DNA of 64,000 bases from Euryhalocaulis sp050486445 (GTDB taxonomy: Bacteria; Pseudomonadota; Alphaproteobacteria; Caulobacterales; Maricaulaceae): NCBI GenBank assembly GCA_050486445.1, contig JBJHDH010000013.1:1-64000 (forward strand), written 5' to 3'. The translations under genes were made by a program, and so were the position numbers. Shown here piece after piece: positions 17,328 to 26,016 of this stretch (position 1 is its first letter; the number at the start of each line of letters is the position of its first letter). The notes under the pieces are model-generated. The model was not told the DNA's origin. It saw only the letters and a program-made list of their open reading frames with translations, and made no database searches.

Positions 17328-18014
17328 ATGGACTGGCTGACCCCTGAAGCCGCTGCCGCCCTTCTCCAGGTCATCCTGATTGACCTGGTCCTGGCCGGGG
17401 ACAACGCCATTGTCATCGGCCTGGCCGCCGCCGGCCTTCCGCGCGAACAGCGCGGCAAGGCCATCGTGCTGGGCGTGGCGGCGGCCACGGTGCTGCGCAT
17501 CGTTTTCGCGCTGCTCACCACCCAGTTGCTGGCGATTATCGGCCTGCTGCTGGCGGGCGGCGTGCTGCTGCTCTGGGTATGCTGGAAAATGTGGCGCGAG
17601 CTGCGCAGCGGCGCCGCCCACGATACGGCTGTGGCAACCGATACGCTAGGCGCGGACAGCCCCCATATCGGCGCGCCGCGCAAGACGCTGCGCCAGGCCG
17701 CCACGCAGATCATTATCGCCGATGTGTCGATGTCGCTGGATAACGTGCTGGCCGTGGCCGGCGCGGCGCGCGATCATGTCTGGGTGCTGGTGTTCGGTCT
17801 TGCCCTTTCAGTGGTGCTGATGGGCGTGGCCGCGACCTTTATCGCGCGTCTTCTCGGCCGCCATCGCTGGATCGCCTATATCGGCCTGGCCGTCATTCTC
17901 TATGTGGCGCTGGATATGATCTGGCACGGCGGCTCGGAAATCTGGCCCTATGTCGGCAATTTCCTGGGCCTTGAGATTCCGATTCCCGAACGCGGCTTCC
18001 GCGGCGGGCACTAG
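17328..18014 (+). CDS. TerC/YjbE-family integral membrane protein
   Basis: 228 residues with about seven hydrophobic segments and the two TerC-family acidic motifs: LIDLVLAGDNAIVIGLAAAGLP (about 17-38) and IIIADVSMSLDNVLAVAGAARDH (about 128-150). Relatives (YjbE/YkoY/Alx) are implicated in metal-ion handling at the membrane, including manganese export or metalation of exported enzymes. The D-N pairs required for this are present. The specific ion is an inference. It overlaps the convergent tldD gene by 4 bases. Confidence 0.9.
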   Translation: MDWLTPEAAAALLQVILIDLVLAGDNAIVIGLAAAGLPREQRGKAIVLGVAAATVLRIVFALLTTQLLAIIGLLLAGGVLLLWVCWKMWRELRSGAAHDTAVATDTLGADSPHIGAPRKTLRQAATQIIIADVSMSLDNVLAVAGAARDHVWVLVFGLALSVVLMGVAATFIARLLGRHRWIAYIGLAVILYVALDMIWHGGSEIWPYVGNFLGLEIPIPERGFRGGH

Positions 18015-19420
18015 CCCGCGCCACCAACCGTCAGCCCGTGAATTTTCAGGGTCGGCTGGCCGACGCCGCAGGGCACGCCCTGGCCGGACTTGCCGCATAC
18101 GCCGACGCCTTCGTCCAGCGCCATATCGTTGCCGATCATGGAGATGCGGGTCAGCGCCGTCGGCCCGTCGCCGATCAGCGTCGCGCCCTTGATCGGCGCG
18201 ATGATCTTGCCACCCTTCACGCGATAGGCCTCGGTGCACTGGAACACGAATTTGCCGGAAGTGATGTCCACCTGTCCGCCGCCGAAATTGGCGGCGTAGA
18301 TTCCATCGTCCAGGCTCGCCAGGATTTCCGCCGGATCGTCGGCGCCACCCAGCATGAAGGTATTGGTCATGCGCGGCATGGGGCAGTGGGCGTAGGATTC
18401 GCGCCGTCCGTTGCCGGTCGGCCGCATCCCCATCAGGCGCGCGTTCAGCCGGTCCTGCATATAGCCGGTCAGGATCCCGTCCTCGATCAGCACTGTGCGT
18501 TCCGTCGGCGTGCCCTCGTCGTCGAAGCTGAGCGAGCCGCGCCGCTCATAGAGCGTGCCGTCATCGACCACGGTAACGCCTCTGGCCGCGACCTGCTGGC
18601 CCATGCGGCCGGAAAAGGCGGAACTGCCCTTGCGGTTGAAATCGCCTTCCAGCCCGTGCCCCACGGCCTCGTGCAGCAGCACGCCCGGCCAGCCGGGGCC
18701 CAGCACCACGTCCATCTCGCCTGCCGGGGCGTCCACAGCCTCCAGATTCAGCAGCGCCCGGCGCAGCGCTTCGTCCACGCCGCGCTTCCAGGCTTCCGGC
18801 GTGATCCACTGGTCGTAGGTGGTGCGGCCGCCATGCCCATGGCCGCCGGATTCGCGGCGGCCGTTTTGCTCCACCACGACCGAGACGTTCAGCCGCACCA
18901 GCGGGCGCACATCGCGATAGATGGCGCCGCCGGGACGCAGAATGTCGATCTCGCGCTGGCCGCCGGAAAGACTGGCCGTGACCTGGACCACGCGCGGATC
19001 GGCGGCGCGGGCATAGGCGTCGATCTCTTCCAGCAGCGCGATCTTCTCCGCGAAGCCCGGCGCCGCGGTGGGGTCGGAATCGCCATACAGGTGCAGATTG
19101 GTGCGGCGCGGGTCTTCGGCCATCGTTCCCGAATGCCCGCGTCTGGCCGCCCCCGCGGCGTCCGCCGCGCGGCGCAGGGCCGCCAGCGTCATTTCCGAGG
19201 AATGGGCGTAGCCCGTTGATTCGCCGGCCACGCAGCGCAGGCCAAAGCCGCGCGCCTGGTCGAAGGCGGCGGTTCTCAGCCGCCCATCATCAAAGACGAA
19301 GCTTTCGCTGACCCCGCGTTCGATAAACAATTCGCCGTCATCGGCGCCGCGCAGCGCCTCATCAAGGATCGGGCGGGCGGTATCGAGGTCCAGATCGTCT
19401 GGCGGCGCGTCGTAAGGCAT
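18011..19420 (-). CDS. tldD: Metalloprotease TldD
   Basis: 469 residues, full length for TldD. The zinc-binding HExxxH motif appears as LLHEAVGHGLEGD (about 248-260) within the family context PGWPGVLLHEAVGHGLEGDF, with the conserved FSGRMGQQVA and the C-terminal KIIAPIKGATLIGDG and CGKSGQGVPCGVGQP blocks. TldD normally works with TldE/PmbA as a cytoplasmic protease processing peptides such as ribosomally made antibiotics or CcdA-like antitoxins. The partner is not in this window. The tldD-to-cox order is common in alphaproteobacteria. Confidence 0.95.
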   Translation of the reverse strand: MPYDAPPDDLDLDTARPILDEALRGADDGELFIERGVSESFVFDDGRLRTAAFDQARGFGLRCVAGESTGYAHSSEMTLAALRRAADAAGAARRGHSGTMAEDPRRTNLHLYGDSDPTAAPGFAEKIALLEEIDAYARAADPRVVQVTASLSGGQREIDILRPGGAIYRDVRPLVRLNVSVVVEQNGRRESGGHGHGGRTTYDQWITPEAWKRGVDEALRRALLNLEAVDAPAGEMDVVLGPGWPGVLLHEAVGHGLEGDFNRKGSSAFSGRMGQQVAARGVTVVDDGTLYERRGSLSFDDEGTPTERTVLIEDGILTGYMQDRLNARLMGMRPTGNGRRESYAHCPMPRMTNTFMLGGADDPAEILASLDDGIYAANFGGGQVDITSGKFVFQCTEAYRVKGGKIIAPIKGATLIGDGPTALTRISMIGNDMALDEGVGVCGKSGQGVPCGVGQPTLKIHGLTVGGAG

Positions 19421-19495
19421 ATTGTCAAGATAGCGGCGCGCCGCCGGTTTTACAGGGGCGCTACGGAAAAAACCCGGAGAGCGGGCAGAGCCGGC

Positions 19496-20125
19496 TCAGG
19501 AATTACCGGACGGGTCCGGCGCATCGGCCGGCAGAACCACAAAACGGGTCAGTTCTTCCCGCGGCAGCGCCCATTCGGGCTCAAGCTCGGAGGCGCGCAG
19601 ATAGTCGTAATAGGCCTCCTCGATCCGATCCATCGCTTCGTAGGAGACGGCGCGGTTGTAATAAGCCTTGGCCGGCTCACCCAGATCCTTCCGTTCCAGC
19701 GCCAGCGTCGCCTGCTCCACCGCCTCGGGATAGCGGCGGAGATAATGGAAGACCGCGCCCCGCGTGACGAAGACTTCCGCGAAATCATGATGCCGGCGGG
19801 AGGCGTCGACATCGGCCAGGGCCCGTTCATAGAGGCCGGCGTGAATCAGGACGATGGCGCGGTTGATATGGGTGGCCGCCGTGTCGCGCCGGCTCATCAT
19901 GCCGAAGCTCAGGGCCCTGTCGCAGTCCTGAATCGCGACGCGCGTGCCGCGCCCCTGCATCGCCTGCCGGTAACAGGCCGCGCCGATATTGTCTCCCACC
20001 ACGATATATTGCGCCGCCGCCGGGGCCGGGGCGATGGCCGCAGCCAGGGCAAGGACCATGCAGGCGGCGGCCGCATGGGCAACATGGCGTTGAAAATACG
20101 CTGTAATCTTGCGTCCGGGAATCAT
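19496..20125 (-). CDS. Exported tetratricopeptide-repeat protein
   Basis: 209 residues with a signal peptide (AAAACMVLALAAAIAPAPAAAQ) and about three TPR-like helical pairs: AATHINRAIVLIHAGLYERALADVDAS, AEVFVTRGAVFHYLRRYPEAVEQATLALE and AKAYYNRAVSYEAMDRIEEAYYDYLRASELEPEW. TPRs mediate protein contacts, so this is a periplasmic scaffold of unknown partner. Cysteines in the mature N-terminus (ACYRQ, QDCDRA) could form a disulfide. The ATG at 20125 has GGGAGG 7 bases upstream; a TTG further upstream is less likely. Confidence 0.8.
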   Translation of the reverse strand: MIPGRKITAYFQRHVAHAAAACMVLALAAAIAPAPAAAQYIVVGDNIGAACYRQAMQGRGTRVAIQDCDRALSFGMMSRRDTAATHINRAIVLIHAGLYERALADVDASRRHHDFAEVFVTRGAVFHYLRRYPEAVEQATLALERKDLGEPAKAYYNRAVSYEAMDRIEEAYYDYLRASELEPEWALPREELTRFVVLPADAPDPSGNS

Positions 20126-20279
20126 CTGCCAGCCTCCCGATGGTCGCAACTGACAGGAAATTATACGCCGGCCTTCCTGTTTCGCATAATATTCTGCTCA
20201 GCAGGTGGATCACTGTCCGGTGACCGGAAAAGCCGTCCGCACGGCCCCCGATGCGTCAAAACGTCCACTGAAACCCGCG

Positions 20280-20308
20280 CTGACTTGCACGATCCCCCCT
20301 TCTATATT
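20280..20308 (+). promoter_or_regulatory. Candidate sigma-70-type promoter for the cox operon
   Basis: CTGACT (20280-20285) and TATATT (20303-20308) are 17 bases apart, a 4/6 and 5/6 match to the housekeeping consensus, about 80 bases before the coxB ATG. It is the best pair in the 263-base gap between the TPR gene and coxB. Assigned by eye. Confidence 0.45.
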
Positions 20309-20388
20309 CCGGCCCACACGCTAAAAGCGGGCGGATTCGGGTCGCGCCGCGGCCCAAATCGGGTTCATATCGAGTTTCTGAGGGTTGG

Positions 20389-21192
20389 ATGAACGCGCTC
20401 ACCGCATTTCTGGCGGCCCTGCCTGTCCGGGGCGCTCCGCGTCCGGGCGAGCTGGGCCTGCAACCTGCCGCGACCCCGGTGATGGAAACCCTGGTCGGGT
20501 TCCATAACTTTCTTCTGGTCGTCATTACGCTGATCACGCTGTTCGTGCTGGGGCTGCTGGTATGGGCGCTGGTCCGTTATTCGGCGAAGCGCAATCCCAC
20601 GCCGGCCCGGTTCAGCCACAATACGCTGGTGGAGGTGATCTGGACCGCCGTGCCGGTGGTGATCCTGGTGGCGATCGCGGTTCCCAGCTTCAAGCTGCTG
20701 TATCTGCAGGATGTGATCCCCGAGGCCGACCTGACCATCAAGGCGACCGGGCACCAATGGTACTGGGATTACGAATATCCCGACACCGGCGTGTTCGTGA
20801 CCCAGATCATGACTCCCCCGGAAGAGGCCGAGGCTCAGGGCCGCATCGCCCTGCTGGCCGCCGACGACCCGCTGATTGTTCCAGCCGGCGCCACGGTGCG
20901 GCTGCAAGTGACCGCCAGCGATGTGATCCATGCCTGGACCATCCCGGCCTTCGGCGTGAAGATCGACGCCATTCCGGGCCGGCTGAACGAAATCTGGTTC
21001 CGCGTCGACGAGCCGGGAATTTTCTACGGCCAATGCTCTGAACTCTGCGGCAAGGACCACGCTTTCATGCCCATTGAGGTGCATGTCGTGCCGCAAAACC
21101 AATTCACCGCCTGGATGGACGCACAGACCGGGGGTGCGGCTTCCGCCGCAGCCGGCGCGGGTGGCGGCGCTTCCCTGGCGGCGCTGAACTAG
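20389..21192 (+). CDS. coxB: Cytochrome c oxidase subunit II
   Basis: 267 residues: two TM helices (about 40-62 and 84-105), the aromatic GHQWYWDYEYP block for electron entry, and a cupredoxin domain with a complete binuclear Cu(A) site (ASDVIHAW histidine, then CSELCGKDHAFM carrying two Cys, Glu, His and Met). It accepts electrons from cytochrome c at the periplasmic face. There is no fused cytochrome c domain, so this is the aa3 type. The N-terminus before the first TM is about 35 residues and may be cleaved. It is the first gene of the cox cluster, followed by ctaD after 13 bases. The C-terminus is a Gly/Ala-rich tail. Confidence 0.96.
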   Translation: MNALTAFLAALPVRGAPRPGELGLQPAATPVMETLVGFHNFLLVVITLITLFVLGLLVWALVRYSAKRNPTPARFSHNTLVEVIWTAVPVVILVAIAVPSFKLLYLQDVIPEADLTIKATGHQWYWDYEYPDTGVFVTQIMTPPEEAEAQGRIALLAADDPLIVPAGATVRLQVTASDVIHAWTIPAFGVKIDAIPGRLNEIWFRVDEPGIFYGQCSELCGKDHAFMPIEVHVVPQNQFTAWMDAQTGGAASAAAGAGGGASLAALN

Positions 21193-21205
21193 GGATAGAA
21201 GAACA

Positions 21206-22849
21206 ATGGCCTATACGGCTCACGCTGAAGCGCACGACGATCACAAGCCGGGATTTTTCGCGCGCTGGTTCTGCTCCACGAACCATAAGGACATCGGCAC
21301 GCTCTATCTGATTTTTGCGATCATGGCGGGCTTGGTTGGCGGCGCCATGTCGTGGCTGATCCGCGCCGAGCTTGCGGCGCCGGGCATTGGCGTACTGACC
21401 GCCTTTACCGGCGGCGATGTCGAGGCGGCCAAGCACTTCTATAATGTGCTAATTACATATCACGGCCTCATCATGATCTTCTTCATGGTGATGCCGGCGC
21501 TGATCGGCGGCTTTGGCAACTGGATCGTGCCGCTGATGATCGGGGCGCCGGACATGGCGTTCCCGCGCATGAACAATATCTCGTTCTGGCTGCTGCCGGC
21601 CTCGTTCGGGCTGGCGGTAATTTCGCTGCTGGTCCCCGGCGTGGGCGTCTATAACGGCTTTGGCGGCGGTTGGGTTCTGTATCCGCCGCTATCGACAGCC
21701 GGGCATAACGGGCCGGCGATGGATTTGCTGATCCTCTCGCTGCACATCGCGGGCGCCAGCTCCATCCTTGGCGCGATCAATTTCATCACCACCATCTTCA
21801 ACATGCGCGCGCCGGGCATGACCCTGCACAAGATGCCTCTGTTTGTGTGGTCGGTGCTGGTCACGGCGTTTCTGCTGCTGCTGTCGCTGCCGGTTCTGGC
21901 GGGCGCCATCACCATGCTGCTGACCGACCGGAATTTCGGCACCGCCTTTTTCGACGCGGCCGGCGGCGGCGATCCGGTAATGTTCCAGCACCTGTTCTGG
22001 TTCTTCGGCCACCCCGAAGTGTACATCCTGATCCTGCCGGGCTTTGGCATTATCAGCCATATTGTGGCGACCTTCAGCCGCAAGCCGGTCTTCGGCTATC
22101 TCGGCATGGCCTACGCCATGGTCGCGATTGGCGTGATCGGCTTCATCGTCTGGGCGCACCACATGTACACGGTGGGCATGGACGTGAACCTGAAGGCGTA
22201 TTTCGTCGCCGCCACGATGGTCATCGCAGTGCCAACGGGGATCAAGATTTTCTCATGGATCGCGACCATGTGGGGCGGGTCCATCGTGCTGCGCACGCCG
22301 ATGCTGTGGGCTATCGGCTTCATCTTCCTGTTCACCGTCGGCGGCGTGACCGGCGTGGTGCTGGCGAACGCCGGCGTCGATCAGGCGCTGCACGACACCT
22401 ATTACGTGGTGGCGCACTTCCACTACGTGCTGTCGCTGGGCGCGGTGTTCGCGATCTTCGCGGGCTTCTATTACTGGTTCCCGAAAATGTCGGGCTACCT
22501 CTACAACGAGGCGCTGTCGAAGCTGCACTTCTTCATGACCTTCATCAGCGTGAACGTCATCTTCTTCCCGCAGCACTTCCTCGGCCTTAGCGGCATGCCG
22601 CGCCGCATCATCGACTATCCGGAGCCGTTCGCGTTCTGGAACATGGTGTCGTCCATGGGCAATTACCTGTCGATGGCCTCGGTGGGCGTGTTCCTGATTA
22701 TCCTGGTCGAGGCCTTCGTGCGGAAGCGTCAGGCCGGCGCCAATCCGTGGGGCGAGTCCGCCACCACGCTGGAATGGACGCTGTCCTCACCGCCGCCCTT
22801 CCACCAGTATGAGGAGCTGCCGGTCATCCGCCCCAGCGGCGGGCACTGA
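21206..22849 (+). CDS. ctaD: Cytochrome c oxidase subunit I
   Basis: 547 residues and 12 TM helices. Heme and copper ligands are visible: WFFGHPEVYILILPGFG (the Cu(B) histidine with its cross-linked tyrosine), AHHMYTVGMD (the other two Cu(B) histidines) and AHFHYVLSLGAVF (heme a3 and heme a histidines), plus the low-spin heme ligand in ITYHGLIMIFFMVMPALIGGFGNW. It catalyses reduction of O2 to water with proton pumping in the inner membrane. The conserved glutamate of the D-channel is in the HPEV block. Start ATG at 21206 with a GGGATAGAAGAAC upstream sequence. Confidence 0.97.
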   Translation: MAYTAHAEAHDDHKPGFFARWFCSTNHKDIGTLYLIFAIMAGLVGGAMSWLIRAELAAPGIGVLTAFTGGDVEAAKHFYNVLITYHGLIMIFFMVMPALIGGFGNWIVPLMIGAPDMAFPRMNNISFWLLPASFGLAVISLLVPGVGVYNGFGGGWVLYPPLSTAGHNGPAMDLLILSLHIAGASSILGAINFITTIFNMRAPGMTLHKMPLFVWSVLVTAFLLLLSLPVLAGAITMLLTDRNFGTAFFDAAGGGDPVMFQHLFWFFGHPEVYILILPGFGIISHIVATFSRKPVFGYLGMAYAMVAIGVIGFIVWAHHMYTVGMDVNLKAYFVAATMVIAVPTGIKIFSWIATMWGGSIVLRTPMLWAIGFIFLFTVGGVTGVVLANAGVDQALHDTYYVVAHFHYVLSLGAVFAIFAGFYYWFPKMSGYLYNEALSKLHFFMTFISVNVIFFPQHFLGLSGMPRRIIDYPEPFAFWNMVSSMGNYLSMASVGVFLIILVEAFVRKRQAGANPWGESATTLEWTLSSPPPFHQYEELPVIRPSGGH

Positions 22850-22898
22850 GCCGCGCACGCCCGGGACGTGAGCCCCGGGACATGCACCAAAGGGACGC

Positions 22899-23831
22899 AT
22901 GAGAGACATCGGTCTGAATACGACAGGGACAGCGCCAGCGCGGATGCTGGCCAGTCCGGCCGACTATGTCGCGCTGATGAAGCCGCGCGTCATGTCGCTG
23001 GTCGTGTTCACGGCGCTGGCCGGCTTGCTGGCCGCGCCGGGCTCTGTCGATCCATTGCTGGGCGCAGCGTCCATCCTGTTTATCGCGCTGGGGGCCGGGG
23101 CCTCGGGCGCGCTGAACATGGGGCTGGAGATCGAGACCGACCGCCTGATGGCCCGCACACGCGCGCGCCCCACGGCGATGGGCCGGATCGGCCGCGGCGA
23201 TGCGCTGGCCTTTGGCGGATTCGTATCGGGTTTCTCGGTGCTGGGCCTGTGGATGGCGTCGGGACCGCTGGCGGCCTTCCTGCTGGCCTTCACCATCTTC
23301 TTCTACGCCGTGGTCTATACAATGTGGCTGAAGCCGCGCACGGCGCAGAACATCGTGATCGGCGGCGCGGCCGGGGCGCTGCCTCCGGTGGTGGCGTGGG
23401 CGGCGGCGGGCGGCGGCGCGCCGCTGGCGGCCTGGACGATGTTCCTGCTGATCTTCCTGTGGACGCCGCCGCATTTCTGGGCGCTGGCGCTTTATAAATC
23501 CGACGACTATGCGCGCGCGCGTATCCCGATGCTGCCCAACGTGCGCGGCGCGGAAGAGACGCGCCGCCAGATCTGGCTCTATACGCTGATCGCCGCGCCC
23601 GCGGGCCTGCTGCCCGCCGCCGCCGGGGTGGGCGGTGCGCTGTATGCGGTGGCGGCCGTGACAGGCGGCGCGCTGTTCCTGATCGCTGCGTGGCGCGTGC
23701 GCCGCGAGGGAACAGAGAAGCGCGCGCGCGACCTGTTCGCGGTCTCGATCCTGTATCTGTTCGCGCTGTTCGGCGCGCTGATCGCCGAGCACGGGCTCGG
23801 CCTCATGCTGCCGCTGGGGGCGCTGCTGTGA
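22899..23831 (+). CDS. ctaB: Protoheme IX farnesyltransferase (heme O synthase)
   Basis: 310 residues, about nine TM helices, UbiA-type prenyltransferase fold. It farnesylates heme B to heme O for the oxidase. The second family motif is well kept (YTMWLKPRTAQNIVIGGAAGALPPVVAWAA). The first Mg-diphosphate motif, usually N-x-x-x-D-x-x-x-D, reads NMGLEIETDRLMARTRARP, so the first aspartate is a glutamate. Helix content and the C-terminal WTPPHFWALALYKSDDYARARIPMLP block are standard. It ends in TGATG, overlapping the next gene's start by one base. Confidence 0.94.
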   Translation: MRDIGLNTTGTAPARMLASPADYVALMKPRVMSLVVFTALAGLLAAPGSVDPLLGAASILFIALGAGASGALNMGLEIETDRLMARTRARPTAMGRIGRGDALAFGGFVSGFSVLGLWMASGPLAAFLLAFTIFFYAVVYTMWLKPRTAQNIVIGGAAGALPPVVAWAAAGGGAPLAAWTMFLLIFLWTPPHFWALALYKSDDYARARIPMLPNVRGAEETRRQIWLYTLIAAPAGLLPAAAGVGGALYAVAAVTGGALFLIAAWRVRREGTEKRARDLFAVSILYLFALFGALIAEHGLGLMLPLGALL

Positions 23832-24031
23832 TGGCGACCGAACCCCGCGGGCCGCAATCGCCGCAGGACAATGAGGTGGTCGGCTATCATGCGCTGACGC
23901 CTGAAGAGCAGCGCGCGCGCAAGCGCCGCGTCCTGGCGACGGGTCTGGCGCTGGCCGCGTTCGTGCTGCTGGTATTTCTGGTCAGCATGTCGCGATTTCA
24001 TGCCAATCTCGCGGCGGGGACAGGCGGATGA
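23831..24031 (+). CDS. Small single-TM protein of the cox operon (CoxF-like)
   Basis: 66 residues: a short soluble N-terminus (GPQSPQDNEVVGYHALTPEEQRARKRR), one TM helix (about 36-56, VLATGLALAAFVLLVFLVSM), and a short tail. Small proteins of this layout sit between ctaB and ctaG in many alphaproteobacteria and are presumed oxidase assembly or accessory factors; no activity is established. It overlaps ctaB by one base and ctaG by four, so it is tightly coupled. A longer open frame beginning inside ctaB is not used. Confidence 0.8.
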   Translation: MATEPRGPQSPQDNEVVGYHALTPEEQRARKRRVLATGLALAAFVLLVFLVSMSRFHANLAAGTGG

Positions 24032-24597
24032 GCCAGAACCGGCGCAATCGGCCGATCGTGATTATCTGCCTCGCGATGGTGGGAATCATGCTGGGCGGAT
24101 CGTTCGCGGCGGTCCCGCTTTACGACCTGTTCTGCCGCGTCACCGGCTATGGCGGCACGACGCGCGTGGCCACGAGCGCCCCGGCCGAAACCCTGGAACG
24201 TGAAGTGACTGTGCGTTTCGATGGTTCGGTGGCCGGCGGCGCGCCGCTGCGCTTCACACCGTACGAGCGGACAATGCATGTGCGGCTGGGTGAGCGGATG
24301 CTGGCCTATTACGAGGTCGCCAATCTGTCGGACCACCCGGTGGTTGCGATCGCCAGCTATAATGTCTCGCCGTTCAAGAGCGGACCGTTTTTCAACAAGC
24401 TGGAATGCTTCTGCTTCACCGAGCAGACGTTCGAGCCCGGAGAGCGGCGCGAGCTTGCGGTGCTGTTTTTCGTCGATCCGGAGATGGATGCGGACCGGCG
24501 TTATGACGATGTGCGCGAAATCACGCTCAGCTACACCTTCTTCCGCAAGCCGGGAGATGTGGCCGGGCGCGCGGAAGAAGAGATCGCCGGCGGCTAG
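24028..24597 (+). CDS. ctaG: Cytochrome oxidase Cu(B) assembly protein CtaG/Cox11
   Basis: 189 residues: one N-terminal TM helix (about 9-28), the family segment VPLYDLFCRVTGYGGTTRVA with a conserved cysteine, and the periplasmic domain with the copper-binding CFCF motif in FFNKLECFCFTEQTFEPGERRELAVLFFVDPEM. It delivers copper to the Cu(B) centre of subunit I. Length and motifs are standard. The ATG overlaps the preceding stop (ATGA). Confidence 0.96.
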   Translation: MSQNRRNRPIVIICLAMVGIMLGGSFAAVPLYDLFCRVTGYGGTTRVATSAPAETLEREVTVRFDGSVAGGAPLRFTPYERTMHVRLGERMLAYYEVANLSDHPVVAIASYNVSPFKSGPFFNKLECFCFTEQTFEPGERRELAVLFFVDPEMDADRRYDDVREITLSYTFFRKPGDVAGRAEEEIAGG

Positions 24598-24692
24598 GCG
24601 CGATGCGCGCTGGCCGTAGTGGCGCTGGATAAATAAGGGATCGTCCGCCGCCCGGAGAGCCGGGCAGGCGGGACAGACAAATGGGGACGTAA

Positions 24693-25547
24693 ATGGCCGA
24701 TCACGCCGTTCGCCACGACTATCATCTGGTGCCGCCGAGTCCGTGGCCGCTTATCGGCTCGGTCTTCGCCTTCGTCATGGCGGTAGGCTTTGTCGTTCTC
24801 ACCAAGGGGCTGGTGCGCGAAGCGGGCTCGCCGCTCTATTTCTTCTTCGGCCAGGGCCAGCCCTGGCTGTTCGCCATTGGCACGCTGGGCATTCTCTACA
24901 CCATGCTCGGCTGGTGGACCGCCGTGGTGAAGGAATCGCGCGCAGGCGACCACACGCCGGTGGTTCAGATTCATCTGCGCTACGGCATGATCCTGTTCAT
25001 CGCGTCGGAGGTGATGTTCTTCGTCGCCTGGTTCTGGATATTCTTCGAGATGGCGCTGTTCCACGATGTGCGCCTGCTCGAAGGCTGGCAGGACTGGCCG
25101 CCGCCGGGCGTGGACACGTTCGATCCGTTCCATATTCCGCTGATTAATACGCTGATCCTGCTGCTGTCGGGCACCACGGTGACGGCGGCGCACCACGGCA
25201 TCCAGACCGGCGACCGAAAGCTGGCGAAATGGGCGCTGCTGGCCACCATTCTGCTCGGCCTTAGCTTCACCTGCCTTCAGGCCTACGAGTATTACGAGGC
25301 CGTCGCCCACAACATGATCAGCTTCAGCGGCAATCTGTATGGCGCGGCCTTCTTCATGGCCACGGGCTTTCACGGCTTCCACGTCATCATCGGCACGCTG
25401 TTCCTGATGGTCTGTTTCGGGCGCCTGATGGCCGGGCATTTCACGCCGGAAAAGCATTTCGGCTTCGAGGCGGCGGCCTGGTACTGGCACTTTGTGGACG
25501 TCGTCTGGCTGTTCCTGTTTGTGTTCATCTACGTCGTCTATGGCTGA
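24693..25547 (+). CDS. ctaE: Cytochrome c oxidase subunit III
   Basis: 284 residues with seven predicted TM helices and the typical N-terminus HDYHLVPPSPWPLIGS, the block FIASEVMFFVAWFWIFFEMALF (membrane glutamate retained) and the C-terminal FGFEAAAWYWHFVDVVWLFLFVFIYVVYG. It stabilises subunit I and the proton uptake path. It is separated from ctaG by 95 bases containing a GC-rich stretch without a convincing terminator, so it is probably in the same operon. Confidence 0.96.
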   Translation: MADHAVRHDYHLVPPSPWPLIGSVFAFVMAVGFVVLTKGLVREAGSPLYFFFGQGQPWLFAIGTLGILYTMLGWWTAVVKESRAGDHTPVVQIHLRYGMILFIASEVMFFVAWFWIFFEMALFHDVRLLEGWQDWPPPGVDTFDPFHIPLINTLILLLSGTTVTAAHHGIQTGDRKLAKWALLATILLGLSFTCLQAYEYYEAVAHNMISFSGNLYGAAFFMATGFHGFHVIIGTLFLMVCFGRLMAGHFTPEKHFGFEAAAWYWHFVDVVWLFLFVFIYVVYG

Positions 25548-25641
25548 CGCAATCCGGGCGCGCCCGGATGCATGACGGATGTGCGGAGCGGTTCGGGCCG
25601 GCAGGCTCGAACCGCTTTCGTTTCCGGGGTATCTCTTTCGC

Positions 25642-26007
25642 ATGACCGCCGCGCCCAACTCCGTCCTTGCCGGCCTGCGCCTGCGCTGTCCGCGCTGCGG
25701 TCAGGGCGCGCTGTTCCGCGGTTTTCTGAAATTCGCGCCGCAGTGCCCGGCATGCGGTCTCGATTATGGCGCGGAGGATGTTGGCGACGGTCCGGTCGCT
25801 TTCATCATTCTCATCGTCGGGTTCGCCGTCGTGATCCCGGCCCTGATCGTAGAGGTCGTGCTGGGCTGGCCGGTATGGCTGCACATGCTGGTCTGGCTGC
25901 CGCTGGTCATTGTGCTGTGCCTGGCGCTGATCCCTGTCTCCAAGGCAGTTTTGTTCGCCCTGCAATATCGCCACCGGTCCGGGGAAGGCCGGACCGGCCA
26001 GTCCTGA
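25642..26007 (+). CDS. DUF983 family zinc-ribbon membrane protein
   Basis: 121 residues with an N-terminal double CxxC ribbon (LRCPRCGQGALF...APQCPACGLDYG, about 15-40) followed by two TM helices (about 50-73 and 80-103). DUF983 proteins lie between ctaE and SURF1 in many alphaproteobacteria, and an oxidase assembly role is inferred from that context only. The ATG at 25642 starts the conserved part; the frame is open further upstream but lacks conservation. A ribosome site is weak. Confidence 0.85.
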   Translation: MTAAPNSVLAGLRLRCPRCGQGALFRGFLKFAPQCPACGLDYGAEDVGDGPVAFIILIVGFAVVIPALIVEVVLGWPVWLHMLVWLPLVIVLCLALIPVSKAVLFALQYRHRSGEGRTGQS

Positions 26008-26016
26008 CGCTCCGCG

